A stretch of DNA of 33,269 bases from Burkholderiaceae bacterium (lineage in GTDB: Bacteria; Pseudomonadota; Gammaproteobacteria; Burkholderiales; Burkholderiaceae_C), in the NCBI GenBank assembly GCA_030654805.1, contig JAURWR010000116.1, forward strand, positions 1 through 33,269, read 5' to 3'. Under the pieces are notes generated by a model. That model was not told the DNA's origin, searched no databases, and worked only from the letters and a program-made list of their open reading frames with translations. The position numbers and the translations under genes were made by a program. Shown here piece by piece: positions 7,043 through 15,803 of the stretch (position 1 is the first letter of the stretch; each line of letters starts with the position of its first letter).

Positions 7043-8731
7043 ATGTCTTTCGTCACCCTCGTGTTTGCAGCCTCCCTCGCGCTGGCGGCTTGGTTGACAC
7101 CGAATCACTACTTGCCATGGGTCTCCTACTTCGGCGAGGTGACGATGGCATTCGCGCTGGTGCTTGCCGCTGGCGGGGAGCTGGCGCGCAGCCGCTTTGC
7201 CCGCGTCGAATTCACTCCGCTGCTGACGGCCACCGCGTTGCTGGCCGGGGTGCCGCTGCTGCAGTTGGCCCTGGGCCAGATCCCGTTTGCCGGCGACGCC
7301 TGGATGCCGTTTCTGTACCTGCTCGGCGCAGCCATCGCGATCGACCTCGGCCGCCGGCTGGCCGCGCGCGAGGGCGCGGTCGCCGTGCTGGAGACGCTGG
7401 CCGGGCTGCTGGTCGCGGCCTCGCTCGTCTGCGTGGGGCTGGCGCTGTACCAGTGGCTGGGCCTCGAAGGGCTCGGCATCCTGTCGATCGACGTGCCGCC
7501 GGGCCACCGACCTTTCGCGAATTTCGGGCAACCGAACCACCTGGCCACGCTGCTGTTCCTCGGCCTGGTCGGCACGCTGGTGCTGCACGAACGGGGTCGG
7601 CTGAACGGGCCGGTCACCGCGCTGTGCGCGGTGTTCATCGAGTTCGGCATGTCGATGACCGGTTCGCGCACGGCCTGGCTCGTGACCGCGGCGCTTGTGC
7701 TTGGAATCCTGCTTGCGCAGCGGCGGGCGTCGCTGCGGCTGTCGCGCGCCGGCGGCCTGGCGCTGGGCGTCGCATTCATCGGGCTGCTGGTGGCCTGGCA
7801 ACCACTCAACGACTTGCTGCTGCTCTCGGGCGGTCGCAGCTTCGTGAACCAGGTGCAGGTCGGGCCCCGGCTGCTGCTGTGGCAGACGGCGGTCGATGCG
7901 ATATCGAGCCGACCCTGGTTCGGCTACGGCTGGAACCAGGGGCTGGTGGCACAGGCGCAGGTGGTGATCGACCACCCGGCCGGCGGGCGGTTGATGGGCA
8001 ACGCCCACACGCTGCTGCTCGACCTGATGCTGTGGAACGGCGTGCCGCTGGGTGCTGCGGTGTTCGGCTTTCTCGCCTGGTGGTGGTGGCGTCATGCGCG
8101 CACCTGCCGCGACGCCACGGCGTTCTACCTGCTGGCGGCGATCTCGGGGGTGCTGGTCCACGCGCTGGTCGAGTACCCGCTGAGCTACGCCTATTTCCTG
8201 CTGCCGGTCGCGCTGATGATGGGCGCGCTTGACCAGCACGGCGGTGCCAGCGCGCGCTGGCGCGTGGCCGCACCGTGGGCCTGGGTCGGCACGGCGGTGG
8301 CCACGGCACTGCTGACGATCACGGTGATCGACTATGCGAAGGTCGAGTCCAGCACCCAGGTGCTGCGCTTCGAGGTTGCGCGCATCGGGACCGGGCGCAT
8401 CCAGAGCGTCGCACCGGACCTGCGGGTGCTGACGCAATGGGGCGCTTACCTGAGGTTCGCGCGGATGGAGGAGCCGCGCACCGACTTGTCGGCCGATGAA
8501 CTGGCCTGGATGCGCGCCGTGACCGAACGCTTCCCTTACGCGGAGTCCCAGATGCGCAGCGCGCAGGCGCACGGCCTGAACGGTCGGCCCGATGTTGCCG
8601 CGCTCGAATTGCAGCGGCTGTGCAGCCTGCAAACCGCCAGACGCTGCAAGCAGCAACTGGCGGCATGGAAGGCGCTGGTCGCCACGACGTCACCACAGCT
8701 CGCGGCTGTGACGTTGCCGCGGATTCCGTAG
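7043..8731 (+). CDS. PglL-type O-oligosaccharyltransferase / O-antigen-ligase-like membrane protein (first copy)
   Basis: 562 residues from the ATG at 7043; the longer frame to 6989 would run through the pilA terminator. About eleven to twelve hydrophobic segments fill residues 1-430, followed by a C-terminal soluble region. It has the Wzy/WaaL/PglL hallmarks: FANFGQPNHLATLL (about 155-170), PWFGYGWNQ and the large periplasmic loop motif NAHTLLLDLMLWNG (Asn320, His322). PglL enzymes transfer lipid-linked glycans onto Ser/Thr of periplasmic proteins, and the gene directly follows pilA, so pilin is the likely acceptor. A WaaL or polymerase role cannot be excluded by sequence alone. No good Shine-Dalgarno is seen, in keeping with low expression. 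The C-terminal part contains a motif-poor Ala/Arg-rich helix region ending in a Cys pair. Confidence 0.87.
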   Translation: MSFVTLVFAASLALAAWLTPNHYLPWVSYFGEVTMAFALVLAAGGELARSRFARVEFTPLLTATALLAGVPLLQLALGQIPFAGDAWMPFLYLLGAAIAIDLGRRLAAREGAVAVLETLAGLLVAASLVCVGLALYQWLGLEGLGILSIDVPPGHRPFANFGQPNHLATLLFLGLVGTLVLHERGRLNGPVTALCAVFIEFGMSMTGSRTAWLVTAALVLGILLAQRRASLRLSRAGGLALGVAFIGLLVAWQPLNDLLLLSGGRSFVNQVQVGPRLLLWQTAVDAISSRPWFGYGWNQGLVAQAQVVIDHPAGGRLMGNAHTLLLDLMLWNGVPLGAAVFGFLAWWWWRHARTCRDATAFYLLAAISGVLVHALVEYPLSYAYFLLPVALMMGALDQHGGASARWRVAAPWAWVGTAVATALLTITVIDYAKVESSTQVLRFEVARIGTGRIQSVAPDLRVLTQWGAYLRFARMEEPRTDLSADELAWMRAVTERFPYAESQMRSAQAHGLNGRPDVAALELQRLCSLQTARRCKQQLAAWKALVATTSPQLAAVTLPRIP

Positions 8732-8793
8732 CCGGAATCGTGCGTGCGGACCGAGATTCCTGATTCCTTTCTGTCGAGCTTCTTCACGTCGCC

Positions 8794-9564
8794 ATGAACA
8801 CCCCCCCGCACTCGATCTCCCGTTTCAAGGCCGCCAGCCTGCACTTGTTGGCGAGCGGCGCGGTCGCTGCGCTGTCCGCCGCGCTGGTGTTCCTGATCTG
8901 GTACCCGCCGCCGTATGACACGCTGGCCGGAGGCGCCAGCCTGTTCGTGCTGATCGTCTCGGTCGACGTGGTGCTCGGCCCGGCGCTGACGGCGGTGGCC
9001 GCGAGCCCGGGCAAGTCGCGAAGCTCGCTGCTGCGCGACTTGGCGGTGATCGTCGCGATCCAGCTGGCGGCATTCGGCTACGGGCTGTACACGATGGCGC
9101 TGGCTCGGCCGGTGCTGTTGGCTTTCGAGGTGGATCGCCTGCGCGTGGTCACGGCGGCCGACATCGACGCGACCACGCTCACGCAGGCACCGGTCGGGCT
9201 GCAGTCGCTGTCGTGGATCGGGCCGCGCTTGATCGCCGCGCCGAAGCCGATCGATCCGGCCGAGCAGATGAGCGCCGTGCAACTGGGACTCGCCGGGGTC
9301 GACCTGTCGATGCAGCCGAAGTACTGGCGCGACTACGCCAGTCAGGCCGATGCGGTGTGGCGGGTCGCCCGACCGGTCTCCGTGCTGCTGGCCAAGTACC
9401 CGCAGCTGGCGCCCGATGTGGCCGCCATCGCCCGATCCGCCGGTCAGCCGCCTGCGGCGCTGCGCTTCCTGCCGCTGATGTCGCGTCGCGCGAGCTGGGT
9501 CTCGCTGGTCGCGTCGCCCGGTGCGCAAGTCGTCGGTCATCTGCCGGTGGACGGATTCTTCTGA
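8794..9564 (+). CDS. TfpX/TfpZ-family type IV pilin accessory protein
   Basis: 256 residues. Three hydrophobic segments lie near the N-terminus: about 14-34 (LLASGAVAALSAALVFLIW), 49-68 (LFVLIVSVDVVLGPALTAV) and 79-100. They are followed by a periplasmic domain of about 150 residues with the family's typical LVTAADIDA-like and SWIGPRLIAAPKP segments. TfpX/TfpY/TfpZ proteins are encoded beside certain Pseudomonas and betaproteobacterial pilins and help pilin assembly or surface display, perhaps as pilin-specific chaperones. The position between two PglL genes behind pilA supports the call. The gene starts 62 bp after the first ligase, and the gap carries repeated GGAATC/GATTCC half-sites that can pair in more than one way. 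Confidence 0.85.
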   Translation: MNTPPHSISRFKAASLHLLASGAVAALSAALVFLIWYPPPYDTLAGGASLFVLIVSVDVVLGPALTAVAASPGKSRSSLLRDLAVIVAIQLAAFGYGLYTMALARPVLLAFEVDRLRVVTAADIDATTLTQAPVGLQSLSWIGPRLIAAPKPIDPAEQMSAVQLGLAGVDLSMQPKYWRDYASQADAVWRVARPVSVLLAKYPQLAPDVAAIARSAGQPPAALRFLPLMSRRASWVSLVASPGAQVVGHLPVDGFF

Positions 9565-9641
9565 TCGAGCGCTGACCGAGCTGCCTGCTCACGGGGGGCT
9601 GCGGGGCCGCATTACGATCGTCGTCTTCTCAAGGAAGCGAC

Positions 9642-9704
9642 ATGGCCGAGACACCGATCACCCCACCCGTCCATCTTCGAGGAACCGGTGAATTCGGTGG
9701 CTGA
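9642..9704 (+). CDS. Short leader ORF overlapping the start of the second PglL-like gene
   Basis: ATG at 9642 follows a good Shine-Dalgarno (AAGGAAG, 9632-9638) and opens a 20-codon frame that stops at 9702-9704, 15 bases inside the next gene. The next gene has only a GTG start (9688) with no clear ribosome site. It may be a translational coupler or leader peptide. It may equally mean that the true protein start is here and a frameshift or sequencing error separates the two frames. Confidence 0.3.
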   Translation: MAETPITPPVHLRGTGEFGG

Positions 9705-11547
9705 CATCGTGAGCGCTGCGGGTCGGCCTGACCCGAATCCTTCTTCGATGTCGCGCTGCGAGGCTTCACCTGGCGACCCGGTGTGGCTCACCGTCACCGC
9801 CTGCCTGGCGGTCGTGCCGGCGGCGCTGCTGGCCGTCAACCTGCCGCCTTCGGCGACCTTTCTCAACCAGGCGGCAGCGGTCTCGGGATGGGGCCTGTTT
9901 TGTGCCGTTGTGGCGTGGCGTCTGGCGCCCGCACCGTCGGGCACGTCGGTGCGCTGGGGCGCTGGTCTGAAGGCGCTGTTGGCTGCGCTGGTGTTGTTGA
10001 TGTTGGCCTGTGCGGGTTCGTGGGCGCTGACCGGCCTGCCGGCGTCGCTGGCGCTGTCAGCGATCGGGATGCTGTCGGCGGCCGGGCTGGTGGCTTGCGT
10101 CGGTGCGGCGGCGATGTCTGCCGGCCAGGGTGCAGCGGCTTTTCGTGCGCTGTGCTTGGCGCTGGTGGTGGCGGGCCTGCTCAGCGTGGCCGTGGGCGCG
10201 GTGCAGGTGTTTGCGCCGCACTGGGCCGATGGGCAGTGGATCGCCATCACCGTGTTGGAAGGGCGCGCTGCCGGCAACCTGCGACAGCCCAATCACCTGA
10301 GCAGCCTGTTGCTGTGGTCGTTCATCGCTGCGCTGTGGCTGGCCGAATCGATGGACGGTGCGCGGCTCGCCGCTCGGCCGGGACGCTACACCGGCCTGCT
10401 GGTTGTGGTGCTGGTGCTCATCTTCGGTTTGGTGTTGAGCGCCTCGCGCACCGGCATGCTGGGTGTGCTGGCGTTGGCTGTCTGGGGCGCGCTCGATCGC
10501 AACCTGTCGCGTCGAACCCGGTTGCTGCTGTGCCTCTCGCCGTTGATCTATGCGGTGTGCTGGGTCGGCCTGACGGTCTGGGCCGATGCCAGCGGCCATG
10601 TCTTCGGCGGCGCCGCGCGACTGCGCAGCGAGGCCGACATCTCCAGTTCGCGCTTCGGCATCTGGGCCGACACGCTGGGCCTGATCGCGCAGCGGCCGTG
10701 GTTCGGTGTCGGCTGGGGTGAGTTCAACCTGGCGTGGTCGCTGACGCCGTTTCCCGGGCGGCCGGGCGCGTTCTTTGATCACACCCACAACCTGCTGCTG
10801 CAATTCGTGGTCGAGCTGGGTGTGCCGCTGGCGCTGGTCGTGACGGCGCTGCTGACCAGGTCGTTGTGGCTGGCCTGGAAGGCCGGTGGCGTGACAGAGG
10901 CCGAGCGCGGCCGCGCACCGGCCGCGCTGGTGCGGTTTGCCTGGATGATGGTGTTGCTGGTGGCGTGGCACAGCCTGCTCGAATACCCGCTGTGGTACGC
11001 GTACTTTCTGCTGCCGGCCGCCTTGGCCTGGGGGCTGTGTCTCGGCGTCGAACCGCAGACGGTGCGACCGACGAACCCCGCATCGGCTGCGCGTACTCCC
11101 GCCAGGCCGCTCTGGTTCGCCTCGATGGCGCTGACCGCGGGCGGCGCGTTGTCGGTGATCGACTACATCCCGGTGGTGGCGATCTTCGCGCCCGGTGACG
11201 AAGCCCCGCCACTGGCGGAACGGATCGCCGAGGGGCGGCGCAGCGTGCTGTTCTCGCATCACGCCGACTATGCGGCGGCCACCACCCGCGCCGCACCCGC
11301 CGAGGTGCTGCGCGCCATGGAAGGAGCCCGGCATTTCCTGCTCGACACGCGGCTGATGACGGCTTGGGCGCAGGCGCTGGCCGACAGCGGCGATGTCGAG
11401 CGGGCGAGGCACATCGCCGCGCGGCTGCGCGAATTCCACAACCCGGCATCGATGGAGTTCTTCGCGCCCTGCTCGGAATACTCGACGCCGGCGCCGTTCC
11501 AGTGCGCGCCGCCGGCCACCGTGATGGATGACCGGGATTTCCGCTGA
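9688..11547 (+). CDS. PglL-type O-oligosaccharyltransferase / O-antigen-ligase-like membrane protein (second copy)
   Basis: 619 residues from GTG at 9688; a second in-frame GTG at 9697 is possible. The first ~30 residues are hydrophilic, then about eleven hydrophobic segments follow. Family motifs are present: LRQPNHLSSLLLW (Asn202, His203), SRTGMLG, PWFGVGWGEFNLAW and FFDHTHNLLLQFVVELG (His365 and His367 in the large loop), and HSLLEYPLWYAYFLLPAALA. The C-terminal domain ends with a Cys-containing ECFAPCSEYSTP-like segment characteristic of PglL homologues in Burkholderiales. It has the same architecture as the ligase at 7043-8731 but diverges strongly from it in sequence. One enzyme may serve pilin and the other another acceptor or glycan; which is which cannot be told here. 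Only 57 bp separate it from the GT41 gene. Confidence 0.87.
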   Translation: MNSVADIVSAAGRPDPNPSSMSRCEASPGDPVWLTVTACLAVVPAALLAVNLPPSATFLNQAAAVSGWGLFCAVVAWRLAPAPSGTSVRWGAGLKALLAALVLLMLACAGSWALTGLPASLALSAIGMLSAAGLVACVGAAAMSAGQGAAAFRALCLALVVAGLLSVAVGAVQVFAPHWADGQWIAITVLEGRAAGNLRQPNHLSSLLLWSFIAALWLAESMDGARLAARPGRYTGLLVVVLVLIFGLVLSASRTGMLGVLALAVWGALDRNLSRRTRLLLCLSPLIYAVCWVGLTVWADASGHVFGGAARLRSEADISSSRFGIWADTLGLIAQRPWFGVGWGEFNLAWSLTPFPGRPGAFFDHTHNLLLQFVVELGVPLALVVTALLTRSLWLAWKAGGVTEAERGRAPAALVRFAWMMVLLVAWHSLLEYPLWYAYFLLPAALAWGLCLGVEPQTVRPTNPASAARTPARPLWFASMALTAGGALSVIDYIPVVAIFAPGDEAPPLAERIAEGRRSVLFSHHADYAAATTRAAPAEVLRAMEGARHFLLDTRLMTAWAQALADSGDVERARHIAARLREFHNPASMEFFAPCSEYSTPAPFQCAPPATVMDDRDFR

Positions 11548-11604
11548 GCCGTCGCACCGCGACAGAATGCATCCCGCCGCACCGGCCTGACGAAACACGC
11601 ACCC

Positions 11605-13716
11605 ATGACTTCCCACGATGGATCTGCCGTTGCAGACCTGGATCGCCTCGCCCGACTGCATGCGGCGGGACAGCAGCCGCAGGCCATCGCGCTGGCGACC
11701 GAACTGACTCGGCGGATTCCCCACCACGCTCTTCCTTGGAAGGTCCTGGGCTCGATCTTTCAGGGTGCGGGGCGCCTGCCGGAAGCGCAGCAGTGTCTGG
11801 AATCAGCGCTGAAGATCGCCCCCGATGACGCCGAAGTCAACAACACGCTTGGTGTGGTCTACCTGTCCCAAGGTCGGCTGGACGTGGCGCAGGCGCACTT
11901 CACGAAGGCGGTGACGCTGCAGCCGAAGATGGCCTCGGCTTTCGGCAACCTGGGCATCACGTTGCACGCGCAGGGCGACTTCCGTGGCGCCGAGGCGTGC
12001 TTCCGGGATGCGCTGGCCCTTGTACCGAACAGCCCGCAGAACCTGGCCAACCTGGGTGCCATCCTGCAGGCGCAGCGCCGCCATGCCGAGGCACGTGCCT
12101 GCTTCGAACACGCGCTGGCACGGGCTCCGCAGATGGCTGGAATCCACTGCAATCTCGGCCTGATGTGCATCGAGATGCGCCTCTGGGATCAGGCCGAAGC
12201 CGCTTTCAGAAAGGCCATCGAGCTGCAACCGCAACTGCATCAGGCTCACGAAGGGCTGGGGCGACTGCTGGCAGAAAAAAAGCAATGGGCTGCAGCCGAA
12301 GCCAGCTGCCGGCGGGCCCTGGCGATTGCCCCCCGAGATCCGTCGAGCTTGGCGCAGCTGGGCCTGGTGCTCAGCGAGTCGGGGCGATTGACGGAGGCTG
12401 CCGCGTGTCTGCGCGAGGCCATTCAACTCAAGCCCGACGATGCCTACATCCGCAGCAACTACCTGTTCTGCCTGACACAGGACGAGGACGTCAGCTGGGA
12501 CGAGCTGTTCGAGGCACACAGGGCGTTCGGCGCCCATTACGAAGCGCCTGATCGCGTCCATCCGGAGGCGCACACCAACAACCGAGACCCGGATCGAAAG
12601 TTGCGCGTCGGTTTCGTTTCAGGCGACCTGCGCAGTCACGCGGTGGCCTATTTCATCCACCCGGTGTGGGCCGCGATTGACCGCGAGCAGATCGAGATCC
12701 TCATTTATCACACCTGCGGCGAGCAGGACTTCGTCACGGCGCGTCTGCGCGAGCACTGCCATACCTGGCGGCAAGTGGAGGCGATGACGGATGACGAACT
12801 GGCCGAGCAGATTCGAAGCGACGGGATCGATGTGCTGTTCGACCTGTCCGGCCACACAGCCTACAACCGGCTGCAGGCGTTTTGCCGGAAGCCGGCGCCG
12901 GTCCAGGTGACCTGGCTGGGCTATCCGAACACCACCGGCCTGCTTTCGATGGACTACATGCTGTGCGATCGATTCAATTCGCCGCATGGTTTGTTCGAGC
13001 GTTACTACACCGAAAAATTCGCTCGCATCCCGACGTCGGGCGCGTTTGTCCAGAACCTCGATGCACCGCCCGTTGGCGAACTGCCGATGCTGGCAAGAGG
13101 ACACGTCACCTTCGGCAGTTTCAACCGAATCAGCAAGCTCGGTGACAAGGTGGTCGCCACCTGGGCGCGCGTGATGCATGGCGTTCCCGGGTCCCGGATG
13201 CTGATCGGAAATGTGTCCGACGAGCAGGTGCGTCGCAGCGTGGTCGAGCGATTCGGAAGTCATGGCATCGCGGCCGATCGGCTGGATCTGCGACCTGCCG
13301 TGCCGCTGAACGACTATCTGCGGCTGCACCACGAGGTCGACATGATCCTGGACACCTGGCCCTACACCGGCGGCACCACGACCAACCACGCGCTCTGGAT
13401 GGGTGTCCCGGTGCTGACCATCCAGGGTCCTTCGCGAGCCCACTGCCAGGCCGCGTCCGGCATGGGGAAAATGGGTCTTCCAGAATGGATCGCGACCGAT
13501 CCCGATGATTTCGTCGCGCGCGCCTTGCGGATGGTCAGCGACCCGGGGGCGCTCGCTGAGTTGCGCTCCGGCATGCGCGCGCGTTGGCAAAGCGAGCCCC
13601 TGCGACAACCCTCGATGGTGGCTCGCGGCCTGGAGGCTGCGGCGCGCCAGATGTGGCAACGCTGGTGTCAGGGGCTGCCCGCTGAGCACCTGGACATCAC
13701 GCTGCCGCTGCCTTGA
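11605..13716 (+). CDS. TPR-repeat glycosyltransferase of family GT41 (OGT/SPINDLY-like)
   Basis: 703 residues. Residues about 1-290 form roughly eight tetratricopeptide repeats with recurring NLG, A-x-x-F/C-x-x-A-L and P-x-x-A signatures. The catalytic half starts near LRVGFVSGDLRSH (333-345), with His345 at the position of the N-terminal catalytic-domain His of O-GlcNAc transferase. It then contains VTWLGYPNTTG, FGSFNRISKLGD (Lys511, at the nucleotide-binding Lys position) and DTWPYTGGTTTNHALWMGVP (Asp583 onward), the donor-binding turn. GT41 enzymes move GlcNAc, or in SPINDLY-type relatives fucose, onto Ser/Thr or onto glycans in the cytoplasm. Bacterial homologues often lie beside flagellin or surface-glycan genes. 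The target here is unknown. The stop TGA at 13714-13716 precedes the acyltransferase ATG by 17 bp, so the two genes are probably co-translated. Confidence 0.92.
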   Translation: MTSHDGSAVADLDRLARLHAAGQQPQAIALATELTRRIPHHALPWKVLGSIFQGAGRLPEAQQCLESALKIAPDDAEVNNTLGVVYLSQGRLDVAQAHFTKAVTLQPKMASAFGNLGITLHAQGDFRGAEACFRDALALVPNSPQNLANLGAILQAQRRHAEARACFEHALARAPQMAGIHCNLGLMCIEMRLWDQAEAAFRKAIELQPQLHQAHEGLGRLLAEKKQWAAAEASCRRALAIAPRDPSSLAQLGLVLSESGRLTEAAACLREAIQLKPDDAYIRSNYLFCLTQDEDVSWDELFEAHRAFGAHYEAPDRVHPEAHTNNRDPDRKLRVGFVSGDLRSHAVAYFIHPVWAAIDREQIEILIYHTCGEQDFVTARLREHCHTWRQVEAMTDDELAEQIRSDGIDVLFDLSGHTAYNRLQAFCRKPAPVQVTWLGYPNTTGLLSMDYMLCDRFNSPHGLFERYYTEKFARIPTSGAFVQNLDAPPVGELPMLARGHVTFGSFNRISKLGDKVVATWARVMHGVPGSRMLIGNVSDEQVRRSVVERFGSHGIAADRLDLRPAVPLNDYLRLHHEVDMILDTWPYTGGTTTNHALWMGVPVLTIQGPSRAHCQAASGMGKMGLPEWIATDPDDFVARALRMVSDPGALAELRSGMRARWQSEPLRQPSMVARGLEAAARQMWQRWCQGLPAEHLDITLPLP

Positions 13717-13733
13717 CGAGAGACCACCAGACC

Positions 13734-14396
13734 ATGTCCGCGACCCGCGTTGTCGTTTTCGGTGCGAGCACCTTCTCGAGCCTGGCCTGGTACTGCCTGA
13801 CGCACGACAGTGAGCACGAGGTCGTGGCGTTCACGGTCGACAGCGCCTTCATGACCGGCAGCGTCCATGAAGGCCTGCCCGTGGTGCCGTTCGAAGACCT
13901 GTCGGTGGCCTGCCCACCCGACGACGTCCAGTTGCTGATCCCGATGGGCTACCAGCAGATCAACGGCCTGCGCCGTGCGCGGTACGAAACGGCCAAGTCG
14001 CAGGGCTACCGATTCGTCAGCTATGTCTCGGGTCGGGCCGGCGTGTGGCCCGACCTGCAGGTCGGCGAGAACTGCCTGATCTTCGACCACGCGATCATTC
14101 AGCCGTTCGCGCAGATTGGCGACAACGTGATCGTGCGCAGCGGCGCGATCGTCTCGCATCACTGCGCGCTGGCCAGCCATGTGTTCGTCTCCGCAGGCGC
14201 CCACCTCGGTGGCAACGTCAGCGTCGGAGAGCAAGCCTTCATCGGCCTCGGTGCCGTGTTGAAGCATGGCTTGGCGATCGCCCCCCAAACTTTCGTCGCG
14301 GCCGGTGCGGTGGTGCTCGCCGACACCGAGGCCGACGGCGTGTACATCGGCAACCCGGCTCGTCGCATCAGCCGCGCGGCCCGCGAAACGATCTGA
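13734..14396 (+). CDS. PglD/NeuD-type sugar O- or N-acyltransferase (left-handed beta-helix)
   Basis: 220 residues from the ATG at 13734. The N-terminal half is a small Rossmann-like domain starting VVVFGASTFSSLAWY. The C-terminal half (about 107-205) is built of hexapeptide repeats ([LIV]-G-x-x-x-x) such as VGENCLIFDHAIIQPFAQIG and SVGEQAFIGLGAVL. The likely catalytic His lies in VSHHCALASH (142-143), at the position of the base in PglD. These enzymes use acetyl-CoA or a related donor to acylate a UDP/dTDP-amino sugar. An aminotransferase of the matching DegT class is encoded 3.5 kb away on the other strand (17906-19027), so the pair could make an N-acylated amino sugar; no dehydratase is in the window. 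It lacks the C-terminal lid of longer sialic-acid enzymes. Confidence 0.85.
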   Translation: MSATRVVVFGASTFSSLAWYCLTHDSEHEVVAFTVDSAFMTGSVHEGLPVVPFEDLSVACPPDDVQLLIPMGYQQINGLRRARYETAKSQGYRFVSYVSGRAGVWPDLQVGENCLIFDHAIIQPFAQIGDNVIVRSGAIVSHHCALASHVFVSAGAHLGGNVSVGEQAFIGLGAVLKHGLAIAPQTFVAAGAVVLADTEADGVYIGNPARRISRAARETI

Positions 14397-14589
14397 GCTG
14401 CTCAATGGCATCACGGACTTGGCGATCATGGAAACCGTGTTCAGCATTTGGGCAAATGAGGTTCGTGCCAACCGTCGAGCGGTGCTGGCTTGGCAGAATC
14501 CCCCGAATTTCCAGGAATCTTCCGCCGAAGCTCGAAGCTGAATCCAACCGCATGACCCAAGCCAGTTGTCCTGTGCATTGCGAGCTGAC

Positions 14590-15645
14590 ATGAAGCCCAC
14601 GCTCTTGTTGTTGAGCGGAGGTTCGCTGGTGGGCGAGAACGTGATCGATGCCCTCGGTGATCGTCGCTCGGCCCTGCGTCTGGTCGCGACCAACACGCAA
14701 CCCTGGGCACCGAGCCTCGCACGGGTGGATCGCGTTTGCCTGGCGCCGCCGACGGCGGGAGACCCGCAGTCTTTCAAGACGTTGTTGATGCAACTGGTCG
14801 AAGAAGAGCGACCGGCTCTGGTGATTCCCTGCCGCGACGATGATGTGCAGTGCCTTGCCCATTGGGCAGGTGATCTGCATGACCTCGGCGCACAGTCACT
14901 GGTGGGCAATCCCGCTGCGGCTGCTCACCTCGTCGACAAGTGGCGCAGCGCGCAGTTTTCGGTGGCCCGGGGCCTGCCATTCGCCCGTTCGGCGCCGGCG
15001 GCCGATCCCCTCGCCGTGGAGGCCTTGCTGGGTGAGGTGGGTTGGCCTCTGCTCGTCAAACCCCGCGCAGGCTTTGCGTCGCTCGGCGTGCGCATCCTGC
15101 GCCAGCGGAGCCAACTGGAGGCGGTGCTGGGCGATCCGGCCATGCTGGTGCAGGAATACCTGGGTTCGCGCGAGGCCCTGGTGAGCTATCTGGATGAACT
15201 GGAGCGCCTGGGCGTCCCGCTTTTCAACAGTTTCGAGGAGTCCAAGTACTCGCTGCAAATCTTTATCGGGCCGGCCGGTGACATCGTTGATCACCTGGTG
15301 ACCCGTCATTCAATGAAGCAGGGCAAGAGCGCCCAGGTCGAGGTCTGGGCAGACGCTGAATTGGATGCCCTGGCATTGCATGCGGGCCGGACTTTTTCCG
15401 AAGCGGGTTGGCGCGGCCCGCTCAATGTGCAATGTCAGCGGTGCCCCGATGGCCGGGTCGCGATCTACGAGTACAACGGTCGATTTACCGGAGCGACCAG
15501 TGCCCGAGCGCTGCTGGGCTACGACGAAGTGGGATGGGCACTGGAGCGGTTTGCCGGCTTGCCACTTCATCGACACGGGAACGATCGAGCCCCCGGGCAG
15601 ATCGTCCTGCGCTCGCCACGCTCATTTCTGAAACCGCCACCGTGA
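14590..15645 (+). CDS. ATP-grasp carboxylate-amine ligase-like protein (carbamoyl-phosphate-synthase-like)
   Basis: 351 residues from the ATG at 14590. The N-terminal domain begins MKPTLLLLSGGSLVGENVID, a pre-ATP-grasp Rossmann unit. The ATP-grasp domain follows, with PLLVKPRAGFASLGVRIL (nucleotide-binding Lys), LVQEYL (hinge), and an acidic metal-binding segment ending EYNGRFTGATSA. It is like the CPSase-large-subunit/PylC type found in glycan clusters. Such proteins join a carboxylate to an amine through an acyl-phosphate, so amidation of a sugar or an aminoacyl attachment is plausible; the substrates are unknown. The 193-bp gap upstream has no clear gene. The last 153 bp are repeated at 16901-17053, and the stop codon (CCGTGA) overlaps a possible GTG start of a truncated downstream frame. 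This copy is full length and should be functional. Confidence 0.85.
   Translation: MKPTLLLLSGGSLVGENVIDALGDRRSALRLVATNTQPWAPSLARVDRVCLAPPTAGDPQSFKTLLMQLVEEERPALVIPCRDDDVQCLAHWAGDLHDLGAQSLVGNPAAAAHLVDKWRSAQFSVARGLPFARSAPAADPLAVEALLGEVGWPLLVKPRAGFASLGVRILRQRSQLEAVLGDPAMLVQEYLGSREALVSYLDELERLGVPLFNSFEESKYSLQIFIGPAGDIVDHLVTRHSMKQGKSAQVEVWADAELDALALHAGRTFSEAGWRGPLNVQCQRCPDGRVAIYEYNGRFTGATSARALLGYDEVGWALERFAGLPLHRHGNDRAPGQIVLRSPRSFLKPPP
15493..15645 (+). repeat. Direct repeat, left copy (3' end of the ATP-grasp gene)
   Basis: Bases 15493-15645 match 16901-17053 with 5 substitutions in 153 bp and no gaps (offset 1,408). The identity ends exactly at the stop codon on the right and falls away at 15487-15493 on the left. 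Differences are at 15501, 15563, 15591, 15613 and 15642; four are silent in the reading frame and one changes Ser to Ala. Confidence 0.97.
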
Positions 15646-15803
15646 CGAGACCGCACCTTCCGGCTGGTAGGCCGCAGGGCAACCTCCGGGTCGGCATTGC
15701 ATCACCCGTCTGGTTGGGCCTGGAGGCGAACCAAGCAATCCACCGTTCTATAAAAGCGCATCGAATTATTATTTCGTGCCATCCGGATCGAAATTTATAT
15801 TGA
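15642..15803 (+). pseudogene. Possible truncated 5' end of a gene cut off by the foreign insert
   Basis: A GTG at 15642 overlaps the ATP-grasp stop (GTGA) and opens a frame reading VTRPHLPAGRPQGNLRVGIA and then SPVWLGLEANQAI, in the same high-GC style as its neighbours. The frame then runs into AT-rich sequence at about 15745 and stops at 15801-15803. The LRVGIASPVW start looks like the first beta strand of a Rossmann or glycosyltransferase fold, but too little is left to identify it. It may be a real gene remnant or chance; the change of base composition at 15745 is the firm observation. Confidence 0.4.

Noticed and set aside
6416-8656. A 746-residue minus-strand open frame across the pilin and first ligase
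   Set aside because: It covers the promoter, pilin and terminator and has shadow-type composition with no recognisable domain.
14397-14589. A 37-codon frame (ATG at 14428) between the acyltransferase and ATP-grasp genes
   Set aside because: No ribosome site and no resemblance to a known family; likely chance.
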